DNA of 51,520 nucleotides from Candidatus Methylomirabilota bacterium (lineage in GTDB: Bacteria > Methylomirabilota > Methylomirabilia > Rokubacteriales > CSP1-6). Positions 41,998 through 50,713 of the stretch are shown here, in pieces; the first letter of the stretch is position 1, and the number at the start of each line of letters is the position of its first letter. The notes beneath the pieces are model-generated. The model did no database searches. It was not told the DNA's origin and worked only from the letters and a program-made list of their open reading frames with translations. Made by a program: the position numbers and the translations under genes. Location of the stretch: positions 1 through 51,520 of the forward strand of contig DATFYA010000110.1 in assembly GCA_035315345.1 (NCBI GenBank). Reading direction: 5' to 3'.

Positions 41998-42735
41998 TCA
42001 GCCGCGGAGCAGCAGCACCAGGCCCGAGAGGAAGAGGACCGCGAAGACCACGCGACGGAAGCGCGCGCGGTCGAGGCGGTCGAAGAGCAGCATGCCCGCC
42101 GCGAGCCCGGCCACCGCGGGCACCGCGTACAGCGTCGAGAGCCGCCAGACTTCACGATCGAGCAGCCCCGCCCACCAGTAGCCGATCACGATGACGGTCT
42201 GGTTGACGATGAGGAACGCCTGGATGTTGGCCTTCACGGTGCGCGGGCTCCAGTCCTGCGCCGCCGCGTAGAGGATCACCGCCGGGCCCGGCGTGCCGAT
42301 CGCCCCGCCCAGCAGCCCCGCCACGCCGCCCGCGCCGAAGCCCCACCCGCGACCGGAGAGGCCCTGCGGGTAGAGGCCGAACCACTCGAGCGCCACGATC
42401 AGCAGCAGGACCAGTCCGATCAGGCGCGTGAGCGTAGCGGGCGAGAGGACCGCCAGGACCCAGATCCCGAACGGCGTGGCCAGCACGGTGCCGATGGTCA
42501 GCTCGATCATGCCGCGCAGCACGAAATCTCTCCGCAGCGGGATGAAGATGATCACGGTGAAGACCGCCGCGTAGAGCGTGATCAGCACGATGGCGTGCGC
42601 GGGCGACATGAGGTAGGGCAGGAACGCGAGCGAGACCAGGCCGATGCCGAAGCCGGCCAGTCCCTGGACGAAGCAGGCCACCCCGATGACGAGGGCGCCC
42701 AGCAGCCACGCGGGTGACAGCAGGGCGAGCGACAA
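41998..42735 (-). CDS. TauE/SafE-family sulfite exporter-like permease
   Basis: A 245-residue inner-membrane protein with about eight helices in two repeats. It carries the TauE signatures ACFVQGLAGFGIGLVSLAFLPYLMSP (about residues 17-42) and GAGGVAGLLGGAIGTPGPAVILYAA (about 130-155). Such proteins export sulfite or other sulfur-containing organic anions such as sulfoacetate. The start is uncertain: a TTG at 42735 lies just downstream of the carboxyltransferase stop and gives a full-length protein; no ATG is available in the right place. It is co-oriented with the carboxyltransferase gene and probably co-transcribed. Confidence 0.87.
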   Translation of the reverse strand: MSLALLSPAWLLGALVIGVACFVQGLAGFGIGLVSLAFLPYLMSPAHAIVLITLYAAVFTVIIFIPLRRDFVLRGMIELTIGTVLATPFGIWVLAVLSPATLTRLIGLVLLLIVALEWFGLYPQGLSGRGWGFGAGGVAGLLGGAIGTPGPAVILYAAAQDWSPRTVKANIQAFLIVNQTVIVIGYWWAGLLDREVWRLSTLYAVPAVAGLAAGMLLFDRLDRARFRRVVFAVLFLSGLVLLLRG

Positions 42736-42746
42736 CGAGCGCGCGC

Positions 42747-44291
42747 CTAGAACGTGGTGGGCCAGCCGGCGAGGCGGTGGCGGCCGATGGCGGTGCGTGC
42801 GCGCGACTGGGCGAGGAAGCGGACCACCACGTCGCGCGTGTCCGCGGGGTCGATCACGTCCTGGATCAGGTGGCGCGCGGCCGCGCCGTAGGGCAGCGTG
42901 TCCAGCTCCCACTGGGCGAGCAGCTCCTGCCGGCGCGCCGCGCGCTCCTCGCCGGGGAGGCGGGCCAGCTCGGCGCCGTGGACGACGTTCACCCCGGTGG
43001 CCGGGTCCATGAACGACATCTCGGCGGTCGGCCACGCCACCAGGAGGTCGGCGTACCCGCCGCCGCCCATGTTGAAGTAGGCCTGGCCGTACGTCTTGCG
43101 CACGATGATCGACACGCGCGGCACCGTGACCATGCCGAGGGCGTCCATCCAGGTGATGATCTTGCCGGCCACCCGCTTCCGCTCGGCGTCGCGGCCGATG
43201 AAGAAGCCGGGGATGTCGTGCAGGAACACGAGCGGGATGTTGAACGAGTCGCAGAGCACGATGAACGAGGTGGCCTTGTCGCAGCCGTCGGCGTCGCAGG
43301 CGCCGCCCTTCTGGATGGGCTGGCTGGCCACGAAGCCCACCACGTGGCCGCCCATGCGGGCCAGCGCGGTGATCACGCTCTTGCCGAAGCGCTCCTTGAT
43401 CTGGAAGATCTCGCCGCCGTCGGCGAGTCGACGCAGGACGCGCGTCATGTCGTAGGCACGGTTGCGCGCCTCCGGCACCAGGTCCGCGATGGTGCCCATC
43501 TCGGCCCCCGACGCGGCGGGCACCTCCGCGGTGGGCGGCGCCTGCCGGTGGTGCGAGGGCAGGTACGAGAGCACGCGCTTCACGAGGTCCAGGCATTCGT
43601 CTTCAGTCTTGCCGACCAGATCGGCGAAGCCGGTCTCCTCGGCGTGCATCCGGGCGCCGCCCAGCTCCTCGGGCGAGATCTGCTCGCCGGTGGCCAGCTC
43701 GAGCACGCGCGGGCCGGACACCGCCATCGAGGCGCCGTCCAGCATCACCACCACGTCGGAGAGGCAGGCGTTCCAGGTCGGCAGCCCGTAGGACTGCCCG
43801 AGCACCGCGGTCACCATCGGCACCCGCCGCCGGCGCGTCCCGTAGTAGGTCGAGGTGCCGAACGAGGCGATGCCGGCCGAGCCCATGATGTCGGGCATGC
43901 GCGCGCCGCCGGCCTCGGCCAGGTAGACGATGGGCAGGCCGCGGCGCGCGGCCAGCCGCTTGAGCTCGGCCTCCTTGTGCGAGGCCACGCGGCTCGAGGT
44001 GGCGGCGAGGACCGTGAAGTCGTTGGAGCAGACGACCACCGGTCGGCCGTCGATGCGGCCGAAGCCGCCGACCTTGGAGTCGGCCGGCGTCTCGGCTTCC
44101 ATGCCCGGCACGTCGGAGGTGTTGAACGTGCCAATTTCGAGGAATGAACCGGAGTCCAACAGGCGCTCGACGCGCTCGCGCGCGTTCAGCGCGCCCGCGG
44201 CCCGGCGCCGCGCGAGCCGCTCGGGGCCTCCCATGCCGCGCGCGTGCGCGCGACGGGCGTGGAAGTCCTTCATCCGATCGTCCCAGGCCAT
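42747..44291 (-). CDS. Acyl-CoA carboxylase carboxyltransferase (beta) subunit
   Basis: A 514-residue biotin-dependent carboxyltransferase of the propionyl/methylcrotonyl-CoA type. It begins MAWDDRMKDFHARRAHARGMGGPERLARRRAAG, the characteristic start, then shows GFGRIDGRPVVVCSNDFTVL, the substrate cavity segment YLAEAGGARMPDIMG and IPLVFLHDIPGFFIGRDAE. The glycine-rich FNMGGGGYADLLVAWP segment near the C-terminus also fits. It transfers carboxyl from biotin to an acyl-CoA. No biotin carboxylase or biotin carrier gene is nearby, so the partner is elsewhere. The ATG at 44291 begins the conserved N-terminus; longer starts are not supported. Divergent from the acyl-CoA ligase gene. Confidence 0.91.
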   Translation of the reverse strand: MAWDDRMKDFHARRAHARGMGGPERLARRRAAGALNARERVERLLDSGSFLEIGTFNTSDVPGMEAETPADSKVGGFGRIDGRPVVVCSNDFTVLAATSSRVASHKEAELKRLAARRGLPIVYLAEAGGARMPDIMGSAGIASFGTSTYYGTRRRRVPMVTAVLGQSYGLPTWNACLSDVVVMLDGASMAVSGPRVLELATGEQISPEELGGARMHAEETGFADLVGKTEDECLDLVKRVLSYLPSHHRQAPPTAEVPAASGAEMGTIADLVPEARNRAYDMTRVLRRLADGGEIFQIKERFGKSVITALARMGGHVVGFVASQPIQKGGACDADGCDKATSFIVLCDSFNIPLVFLHDIPGFFIGRDAERKRVAGKIITWMDALGMVTVPRVSIIVRKTYGQAYFNMGGGGYADLLVAWPTAEMSFMDPATGVNVVHGAELARLPGEERAARRQELLAQWELDTLPYGAAARHLIQDVIDPADTRDVVVRFLAQSRARTAIGRHRLAGWPTTF

Positions 44292-44388
44292 GGAGCCCCC
44301 GCATTGTAGCAGGGCCTCGCCAATCCGGACCCGCTTGGGTACACTGCGGGAGCGCGTTTCATCCACGCCGATCCGGAGGGCACCTTCG

Positions 44389-45969
44389 ATGAAGCATCAC
44401 AAGGTCTACCGCACCGAGCTCACGCCCGTGAGCTTCCTCGTCCGCAGCGCCTACGTCTTCCCCGACAAGACGGCGGTCGTGCACGGCGAGCGGCGGTACA
44501 CGTACCGGCAATTCTCCGAACGGGTGAACCGGCTCGCCTCGTCACTGCGCGCGGCCGGGCTGCAGAAGCAGGATCGGGTCGCGTTCATCTGCCCGAACAC
44601 CCCGCCCATGCTCGAGGCCCACTACGGCGTGCCCGCGGCCGGCGGCATCCTGGTGGCGATCAACATCCGGCTCTCCTCCGACGAGATCGGCTACATCCTC
44701 CAGCACTCCGGCGCGAAGTTCTTGTTCGTGGACGCCGAGTTCGCGGGCCTGGTGAAGCCGCTCGATCTGCCGGGGGTGCGGGTCGTGCGCGTGGACGACA
44801 CCGGCGCGCCCGGCGATCCCTACGAGGACTTCCTGGCCGGCGGCTCCCCCGAGCAAGTCGAGAGCTGGCTCGAGGACGAGGGCGAGACCATCTCGATCAA
44901 CTACACGTCGGGGACGACCGGCCGGCCCAAGGGCGTCATGTACTCGCACCGGGGAGTGTGGGTGAACGCGCTGGGCGAGCTCGTCGAGACCGCGATGTCG
45001 TTCGACACGAAGTACCTCTGGACGCTGCCGATGTTTCACTGCAACGGCTGGTGCTTCACGTGGGCGGTGACCGCGGTGGCGGGGACGCACGTCTGTCTCC
45101 GGAGGGTCGAGCCCGGGCGCATCTGGGACCTGCTCGACCGCGAGGGCGTCACCCACTACAACGGCGCGCCCACCGTGCAGATCGGGGTGGTGAACGACCC
45201 GAAGGCGCACAAGCTGGCTCGCCCGGTGACGGTGACGGTGGCCGGCGCGCCGCCCTCGCCCACGCTGCTGGGCAAGCTGAAGGAGCTGGGCTTCAGGCCG
45301 GTGCACGTCTACGGGCTCACCGAGACCTACGGGCCGCACACCGTGTGCGGCTGGAACGCGGACTGGGACCGGCTCCCCGCGGAGGAGCAGGCCCGTCTCG
45401 CCGCCCGGCAGGGACAGGGCTACGCGCTCTTCGACCTGGTTCGCGTGGTGGACGAGCACATGAACGACGTGCCGCAGGACGGCGAGACGCTCGGCGAGGT
45501 GATCATGGTCGGCAACAACGTGGCCAAGGGCTACTACGAGCAGCCGGAGGCCACCGCGGAGGCCTTCCGCGGCGGCTGGTTCCACTCCGGCGACATCGGG
45601 GTCTGGCATCCCGACGGCTACATCGAGCTGCGCGACCGCAAGAAGGACATCATCATCTCGGGGGGCGAGAACATCTCCACCATCGAGGTGGAGCAGTGCG
45701 TGGCCCGGCACCCCGCGGTGATGGAGTGCGCAGTCGTGGCGATCCCGGATGAAAAATGGGGCGAGCGGCCCAAGGCCTTCGTGACCCTGAAGCCCGGGCA
45801 GCGCGCGACCGAGCCGGAGATCATCGAGTTCTGCAAGCAGCACATCGCGGGCTTCAAGGCGCCGGCCGCGGTCGAGTTCGGCGACCTGCCCAAGACCTCG
45901 ACGGGCAAGATCCAGAAGTTCGTGCTGCGCGACCGGGAGTGGAAGGGCAAGACCAAGCGGATCAATTGA
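44389..45969 (+). CDS. Acyl-CoA synthetase (AMP-forming), medium-chain type
   Basis: A 526-residue ANL-superfamily ligase. The P-loop is INYTSGTTGRPKGVMYSH (about residues 170-187). The A5 motif is VYGLTETYGP, A7 is WFHSGDIGVWHPDGYIELRDRKKD, and A8 continues IIISGGENIS. The catalytic lysine is in KTSTGKIQK near the end. It activates a carboxylic acid as the acyl-AMP and then the CoA ester. The length and the YTSGTTGRPKGVMYSHRG motif resemble DmdB/MMPA-CoA ligases and medium-chain fatty acid ligases, but the natural acid is unknown. The ATG has CGGAGG eight bases upstream, and TACACT at 44340 may be a -10 box. A palindromic repeat follows the stop. Confidence 0.94.
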   Translation: MKHHKVYRTELTPVSFLVRSAYVFPDKTAVVHGERRYTYRQFSERVNRLASSLRAAGLQKQDRVAFICPNTPPMLEAHYGVPAAGGILVAINIRLSSDEIGYILQHSGAKFLFVDAEFAGLVKPLDLPGVRVVRVDDTGAPGDPYEDFLAGGSPEQVESWLEDEGETISINYTSGTTGRPKGVMYSHRGVWVNALGELVETAMSFDTKYLWTLPMFHCNGWCFTWAVTAVAGTHVCLRRVEPGRIWDLLDREGVTHYNGAPTVQIGVVNDPKAHKLARPVTVTVAGAPPSPTLLGKLKELGFRPVHVYGLTETYGPHTVCGWNADWDRLPAEEQARLAARQGQGYALFDLVRVVDEHMNDVPQDGETLGEVIMVGNNVAKGYYEQPEATAEAFRGGWFHSGDIGVWHPDGYIELRDRKKDIIISGGENISTIEVEQCVARHPAVMECAVVAIPDEKWGERPKAFVTLKPGQRATEPEIIEFCKQHIAGFKAPAAVEFGDLPKTSTGKIQKFVLRDREWKGKTKRIN

Positions 45970-45988
45970 TGCCTCCTCGCGCGCTTCT

Positions 45989-46011
45989 CCCTCTCCCCTC
46001 CGGGGAGAGGG
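45989..46011. repeat. Palindromic intergenic repeat, copy 3
   Basis: The same perfect 10-bp inverted repeat as copy 2, located 20 bp after the acyl-CoA ligase stop. The flanking sequence on the right also matches copy 2 (GCAGGGTGAGGGG). The GAGGGG segment, 7 to 9 bases from the next ATG, can serve as ribosome binding site for the LLM gene. Confidence 0.8.
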
Positions 46012-46030
46012 CAGGGTGAGGGGCCGCCGA

Positions 46031-47053
46031 ATGCGCATCGGCCTCCTCGACCAATCCCCCGTCCGCAGCGGCGGCACCCCCGCCGACGCGGTCCACGAGA
46101 CGCTCGAGCTCGCGCGTGCCGCCGACCGCTGGGGCTACCACCGCTACTGGCTGGCCGAGCATCACTCCACTCCCGGCCTGGCCGGCGCCAGCCCCGAGGT
46201 GCTGATCGCGCAGGTGGCGGCGATCACGAGCCGCCTCCGGGTGGGATCGGGCGGCGTGATGCTGCCGCACTACAGCGCGCTGAAGGTGGCCGAGCAGTTC
46301 CGCATGCTGGAGACGCTCCACCCGGGCCGCATCGACCTCGGCATCGGCCGCGCGCCGGGCAGCGATCAGCGGACCGCGCGCATCCTGCGCCACGGGGTCG
46401 GCGGGCAGGGCATCGAGCACTATCCGCAGCAGATCCAGGACGTGGTGGCCTTCCTCCACGACGATCTGCCCGCCAATCACCCATGGCGCGGCGTGCACGC
46501 CATGCCCGCGGGGCCGAGCGTGCCGGAGGTCTGGCTGCTCGGCTCGAGCGACGAGAGCGCGTTGCTCGCCGCCCATCTGGGCCAGGCCTTCTGCTTCGCG
46601 CACTTCATCAACGAGCAGGGCGGGGCCGAGGTCACGCGCGCCTACCGCTGGCGCTTCTGCGCCTCGCCCGATCTGGCCGCCCCGCGCAGCAGCGTGGCCG
46701 TGTTCGCGGTCTGCGCGGAGACCGAGGAGCAGGCGCGCCGGCTCGCGCGCAGCCGCGATCTGTTCATCGTGCGCCTGTACACCGGCCGGCCGGGGCCGTA
46801 CCCGTCGGTGGAGGAGGCGGAGCGCTACCCTTACAATGCCCAGGAGGTGGCGATCGCCCAGCACGCGAGCCGGCGCAGCGTGGTGGGGACGCCCGAGCAG
46901 GTGCGCGAGCGCCTCCTCGCGATGGCCGCCGACTACGAGGCCGACGAGCTGATCGTCGTCACCATCACCCACGACTTCAAGGCGCGCCTGCGCTCCTACG
47001 AGCTGCTGGCCGAGGCGTTCGACCTGCCCGGCGACACGGAGACGACCCCATGA
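46031..47053 (+). CDS. LLM-class flavin-dependent oxidoreductase (MsnO8-like)
   Basis: A 340-residue luciferase-like monooxygenase. It begins MRIGLLDQSPVRSGGTPADAVHETLELARAADRWGYHRYWLAEHH, the start of the MsnO8 subgroup. The segments SGGVMLPHYSALKVAEQFRMLETLHPGRIDLGIGRAPG follow, and GTPEQVRERLLAMAADYEADELIV closes the barrel. Members of this subgroup use FMN and are found in thiol and small-acid metabolism, but the substrate is not known. The ATG at 46031 is used. Its last bases overlap the next gene's start (ATGA), so the isomerase-like gene is coupled to it. Confidence 0.9.
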   Translation: MRIGLLDQSPVRSGGTPADAVHETLELARAADRWGYHRYWLAEHHSTPGLAGASPEVLIAQVAAITSRLRVGSGGVMLPHYSALKVAEQFRMLETLHPGRIDLGIGRAPGSDQRTARILRHGVGGQGIEHYPQQIQDVVAFLHDDLPANHPWRGVHAMPAGPSVPEVWLLGSSDESALLAAHLGQAFCFAHFINEQGGAEVTRAYRWRFCASPDLAAPRSSVAVFAVCAETEEQARRLARSRDLFIVRLYTGRPGPYPSVEEAERYPYNAQEVAIAQHASRRSVVGTPEQVRERLLAMAADYEADELIVVTITHDFKARLRSYELLAEAFDLPGDTETTP

Positions 47054-47853
47054 CCATGAGGCTGTCGCTGCATACGTGGACGCTCGACACCACGCCGCTC
47101 GCCGACGCGCTCGGCGTGATCAAGAAGACGGGCTGGGACGCCGTCGAGCTGCGCCGGCTCGACTTCGAGCGGGCCGCCCAGGCCGGGCAGTCCGCCGAGC
47201 AGGTGCTAGCGCTGGTGCGCGCCTCCGGGCTGCCGGTGGCCTGCGTGGGCGTCGAGCTGGGCTGGGTCTGGGCCGGCGGCGAGGAGCGGGCGCGTCTCCT
47301 GCGCGTGTTCGCCGAGCAGGCGTCGCGCGCGAAGGCCCTCGACTGTGCGACGATCATGAGCCCGGTGGACCGCGGCCGTGGCGACGTGGCCGAGGCGGCC
47401 CGCAGCATCCGGGAAGTCGGCGACATCGCGCGCGAGCACGGCGTGCGCCTGGCCGTCGAGTTCAACTCGCAGTGCGAGCAGCTGAACGCGCTGGGCCCGA
47501 TGCGCGAGGTCATGGCCCGCGCCGCCCATCCGAGCACGGGCCTCCTGCTCGACACCTATCACCTCGGCCGCACCGGCGCCTCGCCGCGCGACATCGACGA
47601 CGTGCGCCCCGAGGAGATCGCCTACGTGCAGTACAGCGACGTGCCGCGCACCGGGCTGGAGCCGGGCAAGGCGCTGGACCGCCTGCCGCCGGGTCAGGGG
47701 AGCGTGCCCTTCAAGGAGTTCTTCGCCGCCTTCCAGCGCAAGGGCTACACCGGCTACGCGAGCTACGAGGCGCCCAATCCCGCCGCGTGGAAGCGCCCGG
47801 CCGAGGACGTGGCCCGGGAGGCGCTCGCGGCCACCCGCGCGGTGCTGCGGTAG
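47050..47853 (+). CDS. Sugar phosphate isomerase/epimerase-like TIM-barrel protein
   Basis: A 267-residue xylose-isomerase-like TIM-barrel protein. It begins MRLSLHTWTLDTTPLADALGVIKKTGWDAVELRR, with the conserved H-T-W and E-x-R, then VRLAVEFNSQCEQLNALG and LLLDTYHLGRTGASPRDID, where D and H are usual metal ligands. The final KGYTGYASYEAPNP includes the typical barrel end E. Family members isomerise or epimerise sugars, inosose or hydroxypyruvate. The ATG overlaps the upstream TGA. The last 80 bp are repeated, 90% identical, at 48469-48538, downstream of the VOC gene. Confidence 0.9.
   Translation: MTMRLSLHTWTLDTTPLADALGVIKKTGWDAVELRRLDFERAAQAGQSAEQVLALVRASGLPVACVGVELGWVWAGGEERARLLRVFAEQASRAKALDCATIMSPVDRGRGDVAEAARSIREVGDIAREHGVRLAVEFNSQCEQLNALGPMREVMARAAHPSTGLLLDTYHLGRTGASPRDIDDVRPEEIAYVQYSDVPRTGLEPGKALDRLPPGQGSVPFKEFFAAFQRKGYTGYASYEAPNPAAWKRPAEDVAREALAATRAVLR
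47771..47840 (+). repeat. Direct repeat, copy A (3' end of isomerase-like gene)
   Basis: Seventy bases coding PNPAAWKRPAEDVAREALAATR at the end of the isomerase-like gene. They match 48469-48538 in the same orientation with about 7 differences in 70. The two copies bracket the VOC gene. Confidence 0.85.
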
Positions 47854-47919
47854 CCCACCGGGCTCGAGCCGCGCGATGCCGCCGCCAACGGCGCATTCTC
47901 GACCAAAGGAGCAGGCGCC

Positions 47920-48354
47920 ATGATCAAGCACTTCGACCACGTCACCGTCGTGGTCAGAGACATCGACGCCGCCAAGCAGTTCTTCGGCCTCCTGGGGTTC
48001 AAGGAAGACAAGTCGGTGGTGATCAAGGGGCCACAGTTCTCCGCCTACATGGGCGTGGAGGACATCGAGGCCGAACACGTCACACTCGTCCTTGCCGATG
48101 TGTCGCCGCGAACCGAGGTGCAGTTGCTGAAGTACCACCACCCGGATCCGCTCATCGACCCGGCCATTGCCAACCTCACCAGGCTGGGGTTCAACCACGT
48201 CTGCTTCGCCGTCGACAACCTGGAGGCCGAGGTGGCCAGGCTGAAACCCAAGGGCGTGCCGCTTCGGAACGAGGTCATGTACTTCCATGACCGAAAGCTG
48301 GTCTTCCTTTCCGGGCCGGAGGGCATCACCGTGGAACTGTCGGAATGGGGCTAG
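47920..48354 (+). CDS. VOC-family (glyoxalase/bleomycin resistance-like) protein
   Basis: A 144-residue VOC protein. The two beta-alpha-beta-beta-beta units read FDHVTVVVRDIDAAKQFFGLLGF and FNHVCFAVDNLEAEVARLKPKG. His6 and His75 (in LGFNHVCF), together with the late Glu (GITVELSEWG), are the likely metal ligands. Members include glyoxalase I, epimerases and dioxygenases. The ATG has AAAGGAG eight bases upstream. By eye the codon use is less GC-biased than that of its neighbours (AAA, GGG, GTC, AGA codons), and the gene is flanked by a direct repeat of the previous gene's 3' end, so it may have been inserted by recombination. Function unknown. Confidence 0.9.
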   Translation: MIKHFDHVTVVVRDIDAAKQFFGLLGFKEDKSVVIKGPQFSAYMGVEDIEAEHVTLVLADVSPRTEVQLLKYHHPDPLIDPAIANLTRLGFNHVCFAVDNLEAEVARLKPKGVPLRNEVMYFHDRKLVFLSGPEGITVELSEWG

Positions 48355-48468
48355 CGGCTAGCACCGGATCCGGCGCCGGCGCCGACCGCCGAGACGAGAA
48401 GCACGATGTTCACGGACGCGCATTCAGCCTCGGAAGAGGAGGCATGGTGGCTGGCACGAAGGTGACAC

Positions 48469-48538
48469 CGCCCGATCCCGCGGCGTGGAAGCGCCCGGCC
48501 GAGGACGTGGCCGGCGAGGCGCTCGCGGCCACGCGCCT
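48469..48538 (+). repeat. Direct repeat, copy B (fragment of isomerase-like 3' end)
   Basis: A 70-bp fragment about 90% identical to 47771-47840. The frame coding the same residues (PDPAAWKRPAEDVAGEALAATR) continues for a few codons after it but lacks the rest of the isomerase. It lies in the 214-bp gap between the VOC and carbonic anhydrase genes and is best read as a gene remnant. The first part of that gap (48355-48468) holds no gene I can support. Confidence 0.85.
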
Positions 48539-48568
48539 CGGTGCTGCCCTGAGCGGCGGCCGGTGTCG

Positions 48569-49231
48569 ATGCTGAAGGCCGCCCCCGCGCTGGCCCGGCT
48601 GCGTGACGGGAACCGGCGCTTCACCTCGGACCGGGCGGTCGCCTCGTCCTTCTCGAACCCGTCGCGGCGCGCCGAGCTGGTCTCGGGACAGGAGCCCTTC
48701 GCGATCATCCTGGGCTGCTCGGACTCACGCGTGCCCGCCGAGCTGGTCTTCGACCAGGGCTTCGGCGACCTGTTCGTCATCCGGGTGGGCGGCAACATCG
48801 TCGCGCCTTCCCAGGTCGGCAGCGTGGAGTTCGCCGCATCGCGCTTCGGGACGCGGCTCGTGGTGGTGATGGGCCACTCCCAGTGCGGGGTGGTGACGGC
48901 CGCGCTGGAGGATCTGCAGGGACGGGGCGGCCGGCAGTCGCGCAACCTGCGCGCCATCGTGGACCGCGTACGCCCCTCGGTCGAGACGGTGCTGGCGGCT
49001 CATCGGGGCGCGGATCCCGAGCGCCTCATGCGCGACGCGGTCCGCGCCAACGTCCGCGCCTCGGTCGATCACCTGCGCCACGGCTCGGAGCTGCTGGAGC
49101 GCCTCATCCAGGACGACGGCCTGATGGTGGTCGGCGCGGAGTACTCGCTGGAGACCGGCGTGGTGGACTTCTTCGACGGCGTCCCGGCTTCGACCGGGCG
49201 GGGGGAGCGAGGGCGAGCCCGACGGGGGTGA
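48569..49231 (+). CDS. Beta-class carbonic anhydrase
   Basis: A 220-residue beta carbonic anhydrase. Zinc ligands are Cys50 (GCSDSRVPAE), His103 and Cys106 (GHSQCGVV), and the Asp52-Arg54 pair of the active site is present. GDLFVIRVGGNIV is the family signature. It interconverts CO2 and bicarbonate in the cytoplasm, and it could feed a carboxylase such as the acyl-CoA carboxylase encoded nearby. The C-terminus ends in a basic stretch. The ATG at 48569 is used; a GTG six bases earlier is possible. The 271-bp gap after it (49232-49502) shows no supportable gene. Confidence 0.94.
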   Translation: MLKAAPALARLRDGNRRFTSDRAVASSFSNPSRRAELVSGQEPFAIILGCSDSRVPAELVFDQGFGDLFVIRVGGNIVAPSQVGSVEFAASRFGTRLVVVMGHSQCGVVTAALEDLQGRGGRQSRNLRAIVDRVRPSVETVLAAHRGADPERLMRDAVRANVRASVDHLRHGSELLERLIQDDGLMVVGAEYSLETGVVDFFDGVPASTGRGERGRARRG

Positions 49232-49502
49232 CCAGGACCGCCCTCCGTGCGGACGGGGTGGCAGCCGGCAGTGTGGCGCCGTCGAGGGACATCCCAGAGC
49301 CCTGCTCCATCCGGATGATGCGATTCGTCCCGGTCCACGCGACACGGGCGCGCACGCGCCTCATGCGCAACTGCGAGCGTCTCGACGCGATGTAAAGAAC
49401 GAGGCCCGCTGGTCGCGCGGGACATGCGCGGCCCGGCACATAGGAGGCCGAGGCGACTGCGCTTGGGGGACGGCGGCAGCTGAGCGGGCGACTGTCGACG
49501 GC

Positions 49503-50699
49503 TCAGCGCGCCGCGCGCGCGGCGCCGGACTTCACCAGTGCCGCGATCCGCTCCGCGTCGAAGCCGGCCTCGCGCAGAATCTCCTCGCTGTGCTCGCCCA
49601 GTCGCGGCGGCAGGCGGCGAATCGCGCCCGGGGTCTTGCCGTAGGTGGCGGGCAGGCCGGGCAGGCGCATCGGGCCCTCGGTCGGGTGGACGACGTGCTG
49701 CCAGAAGCCGACCGCTTCCAGGTGGGGGTCGTGCAGCAGGGACTCCAGCGTGTTGACGGTCATCGCCGGGACGTTCAGCTTGTCGAGCGCGGTGAGCCAC
49801 TCCGCGTTGGTGCGGGTCACCGCCATGGTCGCGACCTCCGCGTAGAGGCCCTCGATGTGTCGCAGACGGGTGCCGAGCGTCTTGTAGCGCGGGTCGTCCA
49901 TCAGGTCCTGGCGGCCGGTCAGCTGGAAGAAGTCGCGCCAGTTCTGGTCGGTGTAGGGGAGGATCGCGAGGTAGCCGTCCTTGGTCTTGAACGGCCGCCG
50001 GTTCGGATTGAGGATGCGCTTGTAGCCGATGGTGTCGGCGGGCGGGGTGAACGTCTCCCCGTAGAGGTGCTCGACCATCACCCACGCGGCCATCGACTCG
50101 AACATCGGCACCTCGACCTCCTGGCCCTCGCCGGTGCGCGCCTTGTGGTAGAGCGCGGCGAGCACCGCGGCCAGCACGGTCATGCTGCTCGACTTGTCGG
50201 CCACGATCGTCGGCACGTAGCGCGGCTCCCCGATGATCGAGGCCTGGAGCGACGCGACTCCCGAGGCGGCCTGGATGATGTCGTCATAGGCCGGCTTGTC
50301 GCCGTAGGGACCGGTGGCGCGAAAGCCGTAGGTGCCCACGTAGACCAGCCCCGGATTGACCGCTTGAAAAATCTCGTACGACATGCCGAGCCGGCGCGCC
50401 GCCTGCGGCCGGTAGTTGTGCAGCAACACGTCGGCGTCGCGGGCCAGCCGCCGCAGCACCTCGCGCGCGGCCTCCTGCTTGAGGTCGAGCACGATCGAGC
50501 GCTTGTTGCGGTTGCACGCCAGGAAGAAGGCGCCCATGTTCGGGTTCTTCATGGGGCCGAGCTGCCGGGTGGTGTCGCCCTCGGGGGGCTCCACCTTGAT
50601 CACGTCGGCGCCCAGGTCGCCCAGCTGCTGCGCGGCCCAGGGGCCGAGCACGACCGTCGTGCAGTCCACCACGCGGACGCCGCTGAGCGGTCCGGACAC
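49503..50699 (-). CDS. CaiB/BaiF family CoA-transferase (class III)
   Basis: A 398-residue class III CoA-transferase. It begins LSGVRVVDCTTVVLGPWAAQQLGDLGADVIKVEPPEGD, the canonical opening. The catalytic aspartate lies in KPAYDDIIQAASG, and FFLACNRNKRSIVLDLKQEAAREVL follows. The C-terminal region has PAMTVNTLESLLHDPHLEAVGFW. It moves CoA between carboxylic acids, for example in degradation of aromatic acids, carnitine or oxalate. The GTG at 50699 is used because the conserved start follows at once; no ATG is available nearby. It lies 14 bp downstream of the dehydrogenase gene, so the two form an operon. Confidence 0.92.
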   Translation of the reverse strand: MSGPLSGVRVVDCTTVVLGPWAAQQLGDLGADVIKVEPPEGDTTRQLGPMKNPNMGAFFLACNRNKRSIVLDLKQEAAREVLRRLARDADVLLHNYRPQAARRLGMSYEIFQAVNPGLVYVGTYGFRATGPYGDKPAYDDIIQAASGVASLQASIIGEPRYVPTIVADKSSSMTVLAAVLAALYHKARTGEGQEVEVPMFESMAAWVMVEHLYGETFTPPADTIGYKRILNPNRRPFKTKDGYLAILPYTDQNWRDFFQLTGRQDLMDDPRYKTLGTRLRHIEGLYAEVATMAVTRTNAEWLTALDKLNVPAMTVNTLESLLHDPHLEAVGFWQHVVHPTEGPMRLPGLPATYGKTPGAIRRLPPRLGEHSEEILREAGFDAERIAALVKSGAARAAR

Positions 50700-50713
50700 G
50701 GGGCGGAGGCTCG

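Noticed and set aside
49232-49502. A possible small protein (26 codons from about 49315) and other short frames in the gap after the carbonic anhydrase
   Set aside because: No ribosome binding site and no recognisable sequence; length fits chance.
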